DNA from: Desmonostoc muscorum FACHB-395
GTDB lineage: Bacteria > Cyanobacteriota > Cyanobacteriia > Cyanobacteriales > Nostocaceae
Length of the DNA stretch: 33,932 nt
NCBI RefSeq assembly: GCF_014698035.1
Contig: NZ_JACJSF010000086.1
Span: forward strand, 1-33,932
Direction of reading: 5' to 3'
Shown piece after piece: positions 1 to 7,208 of this stretch. Every line of letters starts with the position of its first letter. Positions within the stretch are counted from its first letter, which is position 1. The position numbers and the translations under genes are program-made. The notes below the pieces were generated by a model. The model saw nothing but the letters and a program-made list of their open reading frames with translations, did no database searches and was not told the DNA's origin.

Positions 1-56
1 TCTTCTTAATCTCTCCCAATTTGATTGGGTATACCGCGTTAACTGTCACGGCGCAC
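1..56 (-). mobile_element. candidate second group II intron, 5' end, inside the RT ORF
   Basis: At the point where the RT reading frame is lost, the minus strand reads GTGCGCCGTGACAG. It fits the GUGYG intron 5' consensus and is the same kind of start as the outer intron at 1182. Two stems follow at once: CCGTG/CGCGG with an 8-nt loop, and CCCAAT/ATTGGG with a 3-nt loop. This resembles the base of intron domain I. Only 56 nt are visible. The boundary could also be placed 4 nt upstream because GTGC is repeated. The alternative is simple truncation of the RT gene. Confidence 0.5.
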
Positions 57-626
57 GCACTTTTCAATATCGAGTTCAATTACTCGTTTTTCTATTCCAT
101 TGGAAGAGGATCTAAGGTTTTCAAAGATGTACTTTTGTGCATCATGGGCAGAGCGCCCAGTTCTAAATCCGTAGCTCCTGGCGTGGAAAGTGGCTTCGTG
201 TGCTGGTTCGAGTGCGTATTTTGCTAGGCATTGCCAAGACCTATCGGCAATTGTTGGTATCTTAAGCATTCTGGTTGTCCCGTCCTTTTTAGGAATTGGG
301 ATTTCCCGTAATCCTTGATGCTTCCAATTTCCGCTATTCATTCTCAAGAGTTCTTCAAGGTTGAAGCGTTCTTCAAATGAGAGGGATTTCTTCCCATCAA
401 TACCAGCCGTCTTTTTACCAGCATTTAGCTGAGATACTTGTCTAATTGCAAGAAATCGAGCCGAGGTGGATTTTAAAATAAGCTTCTGAAGTGACCTAGC
501 TTTCCGCTTGTCGCCAACTTGAACAGCTTTGAATACGCGCTTTTGAAGGCGAAAGAGAGTCTTGCGGAATTTCTTCCACGGCAGCCCTTTCCAAGATTCA
601 CTAGTTTTGTAACTGTGTCTAATCAT
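39..626 (-). pseudogene. ltrA: group II intron reverse transcriptase/maturase, N-terminal fragment
   Basis: This is the intron-encoded protein of the surrounding group II intron. I start it at the ATG at 626, after AGAAGAG, because the in-frame stretch back to 902 lies in intron RNA domains and resembles no protein. The 195 residues carry RT0 (GKKTAGIDG), RT1 (IPIPKKDGTTRMLKIPT) and RT2 (YGFRTGRSAHDA), and enter RT3 at LDIEKC. Family members continue there with FDRI and, later, the YADD catalytic box, X domain and often an HNH domain. Here the frame runs into VRRDS and a stop. The break coincides with a GTGCGCC motif that could be the 5' end of another intron, so the rest may lie to the left of the window. 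As it stands it lacks the catalytic aspartates. Confidence 0.85.
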
Positions 627-1182
627 TCTCTTCTCTGGTTTGTATTTTCTGAACACCTCAGACCAATTACGGTCTGTCCTACCCGACTTGTGAGGGTTCC
701 GCTTCTCGTCTAGCCTACCTGGGGTTCGACTGCCCCAAGACTCACAGATCGTTTTTATTCGTTCCCTCGGAGAGATTGATTGTCCCGTTAGGTGTAGCCA
801 ATTCAACCATTGGATTCCCTGGACTCTTACCGCTTCCACGAAAACTGAGCGGCGGGAATTATTTCCAATGAAGTCGGGGGGTTTTTGTTGCGCCCCGCTC
901 AAGCATAGGTTGCTTTTTAAGGCTCGGTTTCACCGTAGGAACTCCCTGTTAGCACCAGTGTCAACTCGCAACGGTCGTCTGATTGTGCCCTGTTCCCAGC
1001 TTCACTCTACAAGAACCGAGCTTGTTCGGTGTGGGCAGATAAGGAGTCAATTCTGAGTCTGAATGGTAGGGCTTTCACCTACATCAAACCGAGAGTTCAG
1101 CCTTAGTGTCAGTAATCTGCTGACGGGCTGGATTAGTTGTGTACGGGCTTATTACCGTGATTCACTAATCAACGAATCGCAC
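57..1182 (-). mobile_element. group II intron, 5' part (domains I-III and start of ORF)
   Basis: Read on the minus strand, the element begins at 1182 with GTGCGATTCG, matching the GUGYG 5' consensus of bacterial group II introns. It is followed by short nested stems such as GATTC/GAATC and ACGG/CCGT. About 550 nt of ORF-free, structured sequence precede the reverse-transcriptase start at 626, the usual size of domains I-III before the domain IV ORF. The 5' exon is the spacer downstream of the Rpn-type gene at 1464. Domains V and VI are not in the window. The 5' boundary is seen directly; the domain assignment is by family knowledge. Confidence 0.85.
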
Positions 1183-1408
1183 TTTCGTATGCCTTGTGTT
1201 CAGCAGAATCAAAGTCAAAAGCTGTCATAGTAGCTGCTGCCTTTCTTTAATGTTAGTTTTCACAAAAAATAAGCGAAGCTCTAATTCTGGGTGGGTAATT
1301 CTGTATTATTTTCTTGATAGGTCATTGTTTAATATCAATAGATTTCACTCTCTCATTGGCGAAGCCGTTGATTTCAGATGTATCTATCAAGTACAGAGCC
1401 AATAAAAC

Positions 1409-1434
1409 AGCGCTATTGTTACTACAAAAGCGCT
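1409..1434 (-). terminator. hairpin downstream of the Rpn-type gene
   Basis: Two AGCGCT hexamers at 1409-1414 and 1429-1434 can pair across a 14-nt loop. On the minus strand the right-hand arm is followed by GTTTTATT, 30 nt past the stop of the gene at 1464, as expected of an intrinsic terminator. The plus strand also has a T run after the stem, so it may work both ways. The rest of 1183-1463 shows no gene. Confidence 0.45.
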
Positions 1435-1463
1435 TTTTATGACTAATTATTTGCACTTACAGA

Positions 1464-2384
1464 TTATTGATGTGAATTAAATCTTGCCAGCAAATCTTCA
1501 CGAGATAATTCAAGACATAGGGGAGTAAATTCTTCTGGTGTTAACTGCAATAAACTCTCGACTACTCTTGAGAGTTCTTCATCCACAGAACCAAATCTGA
1601 ATCTCAACAAGTTTTCTACAACTTGACGACGTTCAAGTTGTACTCCTTGCTGTACTCCTTGCTCTACTCCCTCCTGTACCGCTTGCGCTCTTGCTTCTTG
1701 ATAAGCTTCTGTCAAATTCATAATTAACTCCTGGTCATCTTCAGTTAAATCTGTTTGTGTCATTACACTGATACGCCACCTGTAAACCATTTCAAGAACA
1801 TTACGGCGGACAAGATTCTCTGGTGGAAGGGCAACCAGTTCACTTACTGCTTGGATTTGTATTTTTCCCCGACCCAACAGCCTAAACCACAGCGTGTCTG
1901 GAGTTCGCGGTAGCTTGTTAATCGCTACTATTGCTGCTCTTACTCCAAGAGGCAGAAAGTACACCCCGCTCATCCAATTGTCTAAATCTAGTTTAGCTTC
2001 AAAAGCCTTGAGCAGAGCTTTGGAAGCACTGGGAGAAATAATCCACAGTTGTGCTAGCTCGTTCTCCGCTATTGTTGTGTCTTCCCTATTGGCTTTACGC
2101 TGTGCGTCTGCAATCACAGTGAACAATTTTTGTAGGCAACTACGTACTTCTGTTCTATTCGGTTGATTGCGAAACGGTTCTAGTAAAGTAGTATTTAATA
2201 CCGCTATTCTACCCAATAATCCTAAAGTTTCTGCATCAACCGCAGATGTTGGTGTTGGCGAAAATAACACATCAACAAATCTTGTTTCATCAGTTACTTC
2301 CCTGTTAGTTTTTACTTCCCCAAAGGGAGAAAGTAACTCTTCTAAAAACTGTTTGGCAAATTTATCGTGAGGTTGTTGGGTCAT
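1464..2384 (-). CDS. Rpn-family (PD-(D/E)xK nuclease/transposase-like) protein
   Basis: This 306-residue cytosolic protein belongs to the large, highly duplicated cyanobacterial family annotated as Rpn recombination-promoting nuclease or putative transposase. The N-terminus (FAKQFLEELLSPFGEV, then RFVDVLFSP) has the family pattern of a core helix and a strand ending in a possible active-site Asp near residue 38. A low-complexity charged helix with repeated EGVEQGVQQGVQ follows at about residues 235-250. The C-terminal LLRFRFGSVDEELSRVVESLL is like the DUF4351 tail of these proteins. Members are thought to nick DNA and stimulate recombination, but the role of the cyanobacterial ones is not established. 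No clear ribosome binding site precedes the ATG at 2384. It stands alone; the group II intron lies downstream. Confidence 0.7.
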   Translation of the reverse strand: MTQQPHDKFAKQFLEELLSPFGEVKTNREVTDETRFVDVLFSPTPTSAVDAETLGLLGRIAVLNTTLLEPFRNQPNRTEVRSCLQKLFTVIADAQRKANREDTTIAENELAQLWIISPSASKALLKAFEAKLDLDNWMSGVYFLPLGVRAAIVAINKLPRTPDTLWFRLLGRGKIQIQAVSELVALPPENLVRRNVLEMVYRWRISVMTQTDLTEDDQELIMNLTEAYQEARAQAVQEGVEQGVQQGVQLERRQVVENLLRFRFGSVDEELSRVVESLLQLTPEEFTPLCLELSREDLLARFNSHQ

Positions 2385-2462
2385 TTTGTAAGGGCGAACT
2401 GTGTTTTATTTTACAAAGATTGGTTATGGTTGCATGGTGGGTATGAAAACCCACCATTTCAC

Positions 2463-3260
2463 TTACGCCGCTACCAACTCCTGACGAACTTGCGGCAGTT
2501 CAATCGGAGCAGTTGCCCTGGACAGTGCTTCTACAGCCTCTTTTACGTTCCAATACTTCATGCCATTGCTACACTGCCAGTAATAAGTCTTGGGGTCGTT
2601 TTCCCATAATTCATCAGCGTTTCTGACCTTGAAGAGTATGCCCAAGAATTCACCATCTAGATATACATTGTGAGCCGTCTGAAAGTCAGTGCGTCCTACA
2701 TAGGTCAGTCGATAGCCGTCTACTGGTTCGCACAAGTCTTCTGCACGAGTACCGCGATACCCGCAGTTACCGCACCCATGTCCTTCGCAGTCTGGACAGA
2801 TGGCAGCAGGCATATTCCACTTCGGCAGGGTGAAATCCCATTCAGCCGGTGGCGTTAATATTCGAGCCTTGTGGGAAATATAGCAACCAGCGTGACCGAT
2901 TACTTTATCAGGATAATATTGGACGCTCAACGATAGCCAATCACAATCACCTAACAAGCCTATTTTCTCAGCAGCTTGTTTCAATTCCTCATCTTCTTCG
3001 TGATTGCACTTTACTGGAGCAGAAAGACTCGCTTTAACGTCTGCTACAGCGCGTTTGAATGATTGTTTGTGGTATCGAGCATAACCGTGGGTCATTTTTA
3101 CCCACACGATATCATCGCTGTTGACCCAGATAGTCACTACATCTTCAGGCTGGCAGTTTTTGGAGTAGTCCGACTGATTGACGATAGTTGCAATGATTTG
3201 GCGATCGCGTGTGGTTAACGGATCTTTTGTTGGCGTAGGCGTTGAAATTTGTGTAATCAT
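2463..3260 (-). CDS. hypothetical protein with a CxxC-x4-CxxC zinc-finger-like motif
   Basis: I do not recognise a named family. The 265 residues are soluble. A cluster CPDCEGHGCGNCGYRG at about residues 155-170 (Cys155, 158, 163, 166) looks like half of a DnaJ-type zinc centre and probably binds one zinc. The protein is rich in Trp and Tyr (ending KTYYWQCSNGMKYW), suggesting a compact beta-rich C-terminal domain that may bind a ligand or nucleic acid. The ATG at 3260 follows GAGG about 9 nt upstream. It is single-copy, bounded upstream by the HIP1 hairpin at 3286-3323. No substrate or partner can be inferred. Confidence 0.6.
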   Translation of the reverse strand: MITQISTPTPTKDPLTTRDRQIIATIVNQSDYSKNCQPEDVVTIWVNSDDIVWVKMTHGYARYHKQSFKRAVADVKASLSAPVKCNHEEDEELKQAAEKIGLLGDCDWLSLSVQYYPDKVIGHAGCYISHKARILTPPAEWDFTLPKWNMPAAICPDCEGHGCGNCGYRGTRAEDLCEPVDGYRLTYVGRTDFQTAHNVYLDGEFLGILFKVRNADELWENDPKTYYWQCSNGMKYWNVKEAVEALSRATAPIELPQVRQELVAA

Positions 3261-3285
3261 TAGGAAATACCTCTGTACGGGTAAA

Positions 3286-3323
3286 AGGGCGATCGCAGAC
3301 TTTCCACGGTGAGCGATCGCCCT
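3286..3323 (-). terminator. HIP1-built hairpin, terminator of the PD-(D/E)xK gene
   Basis: AGGGCGATCGC at 3286-3296 and GCGATCGCCCT at 3313-3323 form a perfect 11-bp stem with a 16-nt loop. On the minus strand it is followed by TTTTACC, so it can terminate the gene at 3415-4254. On the plus strand it is followed by ATTTTTATT. The stem contains two HIP1 octamers. It also lies just upstream of the next gene's start at 3260. Confidence 0.6.
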
Positions 3324-3414
3324 ATTTTTATTGGTCAGTTTGTTGTGCCCTCAGCACAACACTCTCACTTTAGAATTGGCGAAGCCTTATATTTCTTACT
3401 CAAATGCCAATAGC

Positions 3415-4254
3415 TCAAAATTCTTTACTGATGCGCGGTGATTCTTCACGGTACAGGACACCGAGGCGATCGCAATGGCTTTGAGCCAAATCCCGATACA
3501 AACTCATATCTTCACCAAACAGAAAAAGGACGGGCTTTTTATCGGGATAATAGAACTGATAAACCAGTGCTTGACCAATACCATGCTTCCAATTGCAAGC
3601 TTTTTTGACTTCAATCACATAAAGCTTGGTTAACACATCAACTCGTCCTGACGGATTAGTAGCTTCTCGAATTCCTCCTAATATTTCTGCCAACTGGTTA
3701 GACATTCGCTGTTCAGCTGGGTCTTTTGGAGGTGATGGTGGGGCTAATGGAGTTGGAGGCTGTGTTAGAGGTCGTGGTTGAGAAATTGGTTCAATTTGCC
3801 TAAAGTCTTGCTGTATTTTATTGAAAGGCTTGGTTTGAGTAACTTCATCCTCTTGTTCGATTGTCTCAACTGCTGAATACTGCCCTAAAATTTTTTCAGG
3901 ATACGTCTGTGCATAAAGGGATGTTACTAACAACCAACCACGTTCTGTGTTTAATGTAAAGTTGCATTTTGGTAATACCTCCATTACAGATTGAAGCGAA
4001 GCTTTCAGTCCGGTTGTCTCAACCCATTTTTGACGTGCTGGTGTTAGTGGACGCAATAATAATTGTTCTTTTGGTTTTATGTATTTCTGATAGAAAAAGT
4101 CAATTGCTTTTCTCCAGTGTTTTGGATTTTCTGTGTCAAAGTCCCGAAAATCAGGCAAGTATCTCTTAACAATACTTGCTCTGGCTGAATAACCAGTAAC
4201 TTGTACCCATTTGTTTCTGGCTTCATTCAAATTTGTAATCGGATTCTTAACCAA
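3415..4254 (-). CDS. PD-(D/E)xK nuclease-like protein with duplicated N-terminal module
   Basis: This 279-residue protein has three parts. Residues 12-59 and 73-118 are two copies of one module (AR.KWV..TG, then LP, ending in an aromatic YxQ.Y helix). A proline-rich linker spans about 155-180. The C-terminal domain has GRVDVLTKLYVIEVKKACNW, where Asp206 and Glu215-x-Lys217, followed by Gln228 in GIGQALVYQ, match the catalytic core of PD-(D/E)xK endonucleases. It should therefore cut or bind DNA, with the modules possibly giving specificity. The start is TTG at 4254, preceded by a strong GGAGGAG 4-5 nt upstream; no ATG in frame fits better. No methyltransferase is adjacent, so an ordinary restriction system is not supported. 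Confidence 0.65.
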   Translation of the reverse strand: MVKNPITNLNEARNKWVQVTGYSARASIVKRYLPDFRDFDTENPKHWRKAIDFFYQKYIKPKEQLLLRPLTPARQKWVETTGLKASLQSVMEVLPKCNFTLNTERGWLLVTSLYAQTYPEKILGQYSAVETIEQEDEVTQTKPFNKIQQDFRQIEPISQPRPLTQPPTPLAPPSPPKDPAEQRMSNQLAEILGGIREATNPSGRVDVLTKLYVIEVKKACNWKHGIGQALVYQFYYPDKKPVLFLFGEDMSLYRDLAQSHCDRLGVLYREESPRISKEF

Positions 4255-4330
4255 TATGCTCCTCCGATGTCGCTAGATGAATTCTCTCAAGAGTGCGACT
4301 ACATTCTTGATTACAACTAAAAGCTCTCAA

Positions 4331-4365
4331 AAAAGGCGATCGCTTATCCTTCAGTAAGCGATCGC
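4331..4365 (-). terminator. HIP1-built intrinsic terminator after the 58-aa peptide gene
   Basis: GCGATCGCTTA at 4336-4346 and TAAGCGATCGC at 4355-4365 pair perfectly over 11 bp with an 8-nt loop. On the minus strand the stem is followed directly by CCTTTTTTG. This is a textbook intrinsic terminator, placed 34 nt after the peptide gene's stop. The plus strand has no T run, so it points one way. Confidence 0.75.
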
Positions 4366-4398
4366 ACTTCTAAATTTGACAATTGACATTCGGATTTT

Positions 4399-4575
4399 TC
4401 AACCAGTTTTTAGACGTGGTAGGTCATCGGAATCATCTCGCGGCGGCTTGACCATTACAAGTTTAAGGCTTCCGGCTGCTAGTCCCGGCGGCGGCTGGTT
4501 ATTGTGGTTTCGTATCGTTAACTCGATTTGTAAGGGTTGAATTTTGAGCGCTTCTTTGTTTTTCAAAAGAGGCAT
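4399..4575 (-). CDS. 58-aa peptide of unknown function, C-terminal DDLPRLKTG
   Basis: I do not recognise this family. The ATG at 4575 (or the GTG one codon upstream) follows AGGAG at good spacing. The reading frame stays open to 4632, but that stretch is promoter and operator. The product starts MPLLKNKEALK, has a hydrophilic middle with a PPPGLAAGSLKL turn, and ends KPPRDDSDDLPRLKTG. It has no signal peptide, membrane segment or cysteine. A damaged paralogue at 5411-5552 keeps the same first residues and the same ending. The gene has its own promoter, a large operator over it (4607-4658), and a strong terminator, so it is a real, regulated transcript. The XRE gene just upstream is the likely regulator. 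A small effector, antitoxin-like or precursor peptide are all possible; no modification enzyme is nearby. Confidence 0.6.
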   Translation of the reverse strand: MPLLKNKEALKIQPLQIELTIRNHNNQPPPGLAAGSLKLVMVKPPRDDSDDLPRLKTG

Positions 4576-4600
4576 CACGCTCGTCTCCTCTCTTATGATT

Positions 4601-4658
4601 ACTATACTACTACGCTCACCAGTGGTTGTCAAGTGTTTTCTACTGGTAAGCGTAGTAG
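4601..4658 (-). promoter_or_regulatory. promoter with 17-bp inverted-repeat operator for the 58-aa peptide gene
   Basis: On the minus strand TTGACA (4633-4628) is followed after 17 nt by TAGTAT, a fair sigma-70-type promoter; TATAGT overlaps it. Two arms, CTACTACGCTCACCAGT at 4607-4623 and its near-perfect complement at 4642-4658 (16 of 17), enclose an 18-bp spacer holding the -35 box. One arm fills the -35/-10 gap. This geometry is typical of a repressor operator. It begins 9 nt after the XRE gene's stop, and a related half-site lies in the XRE promoter. Confidence 0.7.
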
Positions 4659-4666
4659 ATAGCGTC

Positions 4667-4957
4667 TTAACTGTTGTAATCTATGTTCCAAATAAGTGAA
4701 GTGATATCCCCATCTAAAGCAGCACAAAGTTTCTCTAGAATTTCTGTACTAACAGTCATCTGAGTTGGTTTTTTTGGTTTGTTAATAAAGACGTGAGGAG
4801 TCTCTAGCTGCTGAATATAAGCCACAGAAACTCCCACAGCATCAGATAGCTTTTGTCTACTATATCCAGCTTTGTCTCTTAGCTCCCTGAGTTTTTGGGC
4901 ATTTTCTTCATTCCACCTAAACGCAGCGATGGGTGTTACATCTACTGTGATATTCAT
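4667..4957 (-). CDS. XRE-family helix-turn-helix regulator
   Basis: A 96-residue Cro/C1-type regulator. The helix-turn-helix is at LRELRDKAGYSRQKLSDAVGVSV and continues to AYIQQLET, with a short C-terminal region (EILEKLCAALDGDITSLIW) typical of small XRE proteins. I start it at the ATG at 4957 (MNITVD). The in-frame ATG at 4999 would place coding sequence across the -10 region and a half-site shared with the downstream operator, so it is probably 5' leader. The Shine-Dalgarno at 4957 is weak. The gene ends 9 nt before the operator of the 58-aa peptide gene. Sharing of ACTGG-GAGCG half-sites suggests it represses both itself and that gene, which is inference. It could also be an antitoxin-type regulator, but no toxin is recognisable. 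Confidence 0.75.
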   Translation of the reverse strand: MNITVDVTPIAAFRWNEENAQKLRELRDKAGYSRQKLSDAVGVSVAYIQQLETPHVFINKPKKPTQMTVSTEILEKLCAALDGDITSLIWNIDYNS

Positions 4958-4978
4958 TTTTACTTTAATTTTATTTTC

Positions 4979-5027
4979 ACTGCGCTCGCCAGTTGACATG
5001 ATAATATTACTAATATACTGGTGTCAA
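4979..5027 (-). promoter_or_regulatory. XRE gene promoter with operator half-sites
   Basis: The minus strand has TTGACA at 5027-5022 and an AT-rich TATTAT about 15 nt later. ACTGGCGAGCGCAGT at 4993-4979 resembles the arm ACTGGTGAGCGTAGT of the operator at 4607-4658 (13 of 15). A CCAGT at 5021-5017 forms the opposite half, 23 bp away instead of 18. This supports autoregulation by the XRE protein. Confidence 0.55.
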
Positions 5028-5053
5028 CCATAAGGCTACACCAAGCAAAGGTA

Positions 5054-5090
5054 AAAGCGATCGCTTGCCCATTAGCAATGCGATCGCTTT
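5054..5090. terminator. HIP1-built hairpin upstream of the XRE gene
   Basis: AAAGCGATCGC at 5054-5064 and GCGATCGCTTT at 5080-5090 pair over 11 bp. The inner TTGC/GCAA extends the stem past a one-base bulge. It is flanked by short A/T runs and could stop transcription arriving from either side. It resembles the hairpins at 3286 and 4336. Confidence 0.45.
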
Positions 5091-5410
5091 CAGCCTGCGT
5101 CAACTGGAGAAACACAACACCTGTTCAAAGACTCTTACAGTTAATTTCTTCAAGGTCAAGTGAAAGTAACAAAGAATTCATTGCCGTAGAGATAAGAAAC
5201 CGAAATCTAAAACTACTTAACTAGCTTTGAGAATCCAGGCAAGGTTTAAGAATGGCTCTCACCAGCAGTAATCTATTTTCTGCATAGTTGCTCCGGTAGC
5301 TCAAGCTTTGTCTTCAGTACTCTTGAGCAATGCCAGAGCAATCGCATACGCTTGTACACGATTGCTGATTGAGGGCAATGCCAGAGTGCGATGCCTGCGG
5401 CGGTAAACTA

Positions 5411-5552
5411 CGCCTTGATTCTGGAACGATTGAAGTTTTTAGAACCAGTTTTTAGACATGGTAGGTCATCGGGATCTCCCTAGTGGCTCCAGCGTAAGAA
5501 GTTTACTTCCGGCTATTCCGGTTTTAGCTCTGGCTACTTTAAATAGCGGCAC
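5411..5552 (-). pseudogene. decayed paralogue of the 58-aa peptide gene
   Basis: On the minus strand a GTG at 5552 opens MPLFKVARAKTGIAGSKLL, similar to the start and the AGSLKL part of the peptide at 4399-4575. That frame then reaches a stop. Another frame gives DPDDLPCLKTGSKN, matching the other peptide's ending. The DNA at 5443-5472 matches 4401-4430 in 29 of 30 positions. The middle is shorter and frameshifted, and the HIP1 terminator and large operator are missing. The wider spacer 4958-5814 holds no other gene; it contains an 8-bp inverted repeat (AGCAATCG/CGATTGCT, 5337-5366) and a Nostoc-type short repeat near 5388-5414. Confidence 0.6.
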
Positions 5553-5814
5553 TTCAGTTTTGGTTCGTCGATGTTCGTTGAATTAGTTTGCGATCCCTTT
5601 TTGCGTTCAGGTGCAGGCAGTTCGCTTTTCCTTTACAAGTAATTATTGCAACTATTAGTAGCATGAATTGAGCCAAGGCGATTGCTTGCTATATAATCCG
5701 TATTTCACTCTTTACGCACATGGCAGTTACAGCAAAGGCTTTAGTTCAAAAAAGCAACATTTCCACTCATCAGGTTTACATTTTTCAAAAACCCTCTGTT
5801 TTTCCCATTGGGTT

Positions 5815-7167
5815 ATGATGTTTTCTGAAATAAAGAAATGCCTCTTGTTGGCTATACCTCTCTCCTTGGCACAAGTGGCTCAGGGAGCGACTGGTTTTGT
5901 GGATACGGTAATGATGGGTTGGCTAGGAAGCCAGACCATTGCATCTGGAGGTTTAGGAGCTAGTATCTTTGGCTTTTGTCTGCTACTGTTTACTGGTATT
6001 GTTTCTGCTGTTAGCCCCTTAGCTGCCCAAGCATACGGATCTAGAAATCAAAAGAAAGTCGGGACAATTGCACGGCTGGGACTAGGGATATCTCTGATAC
6101 TAGCTATACCAATTGCTTTACTATTTTGCAATGGAGGTAGTTTACTCCTGCTGCTAGGGCAGGATGCTAACACAGCAGCATTAGCACAAACTTATTTAAG
6201 AGCGATCGCACTGGGTTTCATTCCTGCTTTAGGCTTTGCGGTACTTAAAAGTTTTCTTTCTGCTCTGTTGCAACCGCGATTAGTGATGGTGACTGTAGTT
6301 TTGGGTACTTTGCTCAACATCGCTGCTAACTATGTGCTGATGTTTGGCAAGCTGGGTTTTCCAGCAATGGGTTTAGCTGGTATCGGTTGGGCAAGCACAT
6401 TCTCACTTTGGAGTATGTTTATTGCTTTGACAGTTTATATATGCAATAAACCTCAATTTGCAGTGTATGGTATTTTTCAACCCTCACTCTACAAAGCTTT
6501 TACCTTAGAACATCGCCATATCATTGGCGAGATTTTTCAGGTTGGGCTGCCCATCGGCGGACTGATTGCAGTAGAAGTAGGACTGTTCACTGTCGTCACT
6601 TTCTTGATCGGGCAATTAGGAACAAATGCCCTTGCTGCTCATCAAATTGCTTTACAAACTATTTCGATGTCGTTCCAGATTGCACTGGGCGTTTCTATTG
6701 CGACAACAATTCGTGTTGGGCAGTTAGCCGGACAAAATGACCTAGCTGGCACTCGTCTGGCTGGATATGTCGGCATTGTCATTGCAGCTTTATCTATGGC
6801 TGTAGCAGCCATTGCATTTTGGTTAGCGCCAAAGTCGATTATTTCTCTTTACATTGACATTAACGACCAGAACAATGCACAATTAGTTGCCCTGGCAGCG
6901 AAATTGCTGGGAGTCGCGGCGATTTTTCAAATAGTTGACGGTGTGCAAGTGACTGCGGCGGGAGCATTACGCGGACTCAAAGACACTCGAATCCCTATGT
7001 TGATCGGAATTTTTGCTTATTGGTGTGTTGGCTTATTCACTGGTTATACTTTTGGAATCACGTCGGGCTATGGAGCTATTGGTCTTTGGTGGGGATTGGC
7101 TATTGGTTTAGCCCTCGCTGCAATAATCTTGACTTGGCGCTTTAGCACCAGAACAAATAATTACTGA
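5815..7167 (+). CDS. MATE-family multidrug/Na+ antiporter
   Basis: A 450-residue inner-membrane protein with about twelve hydrophobic helices, the length of NorM/MdtK-type exporters. The N-terminal half has the family's PLSLAQVAQGATGFVDTVMMGWLG, and the C-terminal half repeats the fold (GLPIGGLIAVEVGLF, then LGTNALAAHQIALQ). It should export organic cations or drugs in exchange for Na+ or H+; the substrate cannot be told. I start at the ATG at 5815 (a second ATG follows immediately). The open frame back to 5668 begins with TTG and encodes polar, unrelated sequence. No good Shine-Dalgarno is visible. It is convergent with the Rpn-like gene at 7203 and stands alone. Confidence 0.88.
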   Translation: MMFSEIKKCLLLAIPLSLAQVAQGATGFVDTVMMGWLGSQTIASGGLGASIFGFCLLLFTGIVSAVSPLAAQAYGSRNQKKVGTIARLGLGISLILAIPIALLFCNGGSLLLLLGQDANTAALAQTYLRAIALGFIPALGFAVLKSFLSALLQPRLVMVTVVLGTLLNIAANYVLMFGKLGFPAMGLAGIGWASTFSLWSMFIALTVYICNKPQFAVYGIFQPSLYKAFTLEHRHIIGEIFQVGLPIGGLIAVEVGLFTVVTFLIGQLGTNALAAHQIALQTISMSFQIALGVSIATTIRVGQLAGQNDLAGTRLAGYVGIVIAALSMAVAAIAFWLAPKSIISLYIDINDQNNAQLVALAAKLLGVAAIFQIVDGVQVTAAGALRGLKDTRIPMLIGIFAYWCVGLFTGYTFGITSGYGAIGLWWGLAIGLALAAIILTWRFSTRTNNY

Positions 7168-7185
7168 GAGATACAGATGAATTTT

Positions 7186-7208
7186 CTGTAGTTGTTGCTG
7201 AACTACAG
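7186..7208. terminator. hairpin between convergent genes
   Basis: CTGTAGTT at 7186-7193 and AACTACAG at 7201-7208 form a perfect 8-bp stem with a 7-nt loop, overlapping the stop of the minus-strand gene. It lies between the convergent MATE and Rpn-like genes and may end both transcripts. No long T run follows. Confidence 0.4.

Noticed and set aside
627..902. N-terminal extension of the intron reverse transcriptase (reading frame back to 902)
   Set aside because: It lies in the RNA domains of the intron, lacks family similarity, and a Shine-Dalgarno sits before the ATG at 626.
4958..4999. XRE protein starting at the ATG at 4999
   Set aside because: This stretch contains the operator half-site and promoter leader, and the same DNA motif recurs upstream of the peptide gene, where it is also not coding.
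5021..5224. 67-codon plus-strand frame next to the XRE gene
   Set aside because: It runs through the promoter and the HIP1 hairpin and has no Shine-Dalgarno or recognisable sequence.
5337..5414. CRISPR array or tandem repeat near 5.3 kb
   Set aside because: There are only two partial copies of GCAATGCCAGAG and a dispersed GC-rich element, with no regular spacing.
5668..5814. 49-residue N-terminal extension of the MATE protein from TTG
   Set aside because: It is polar, without family similarity, and the protein has normal length from 5815.
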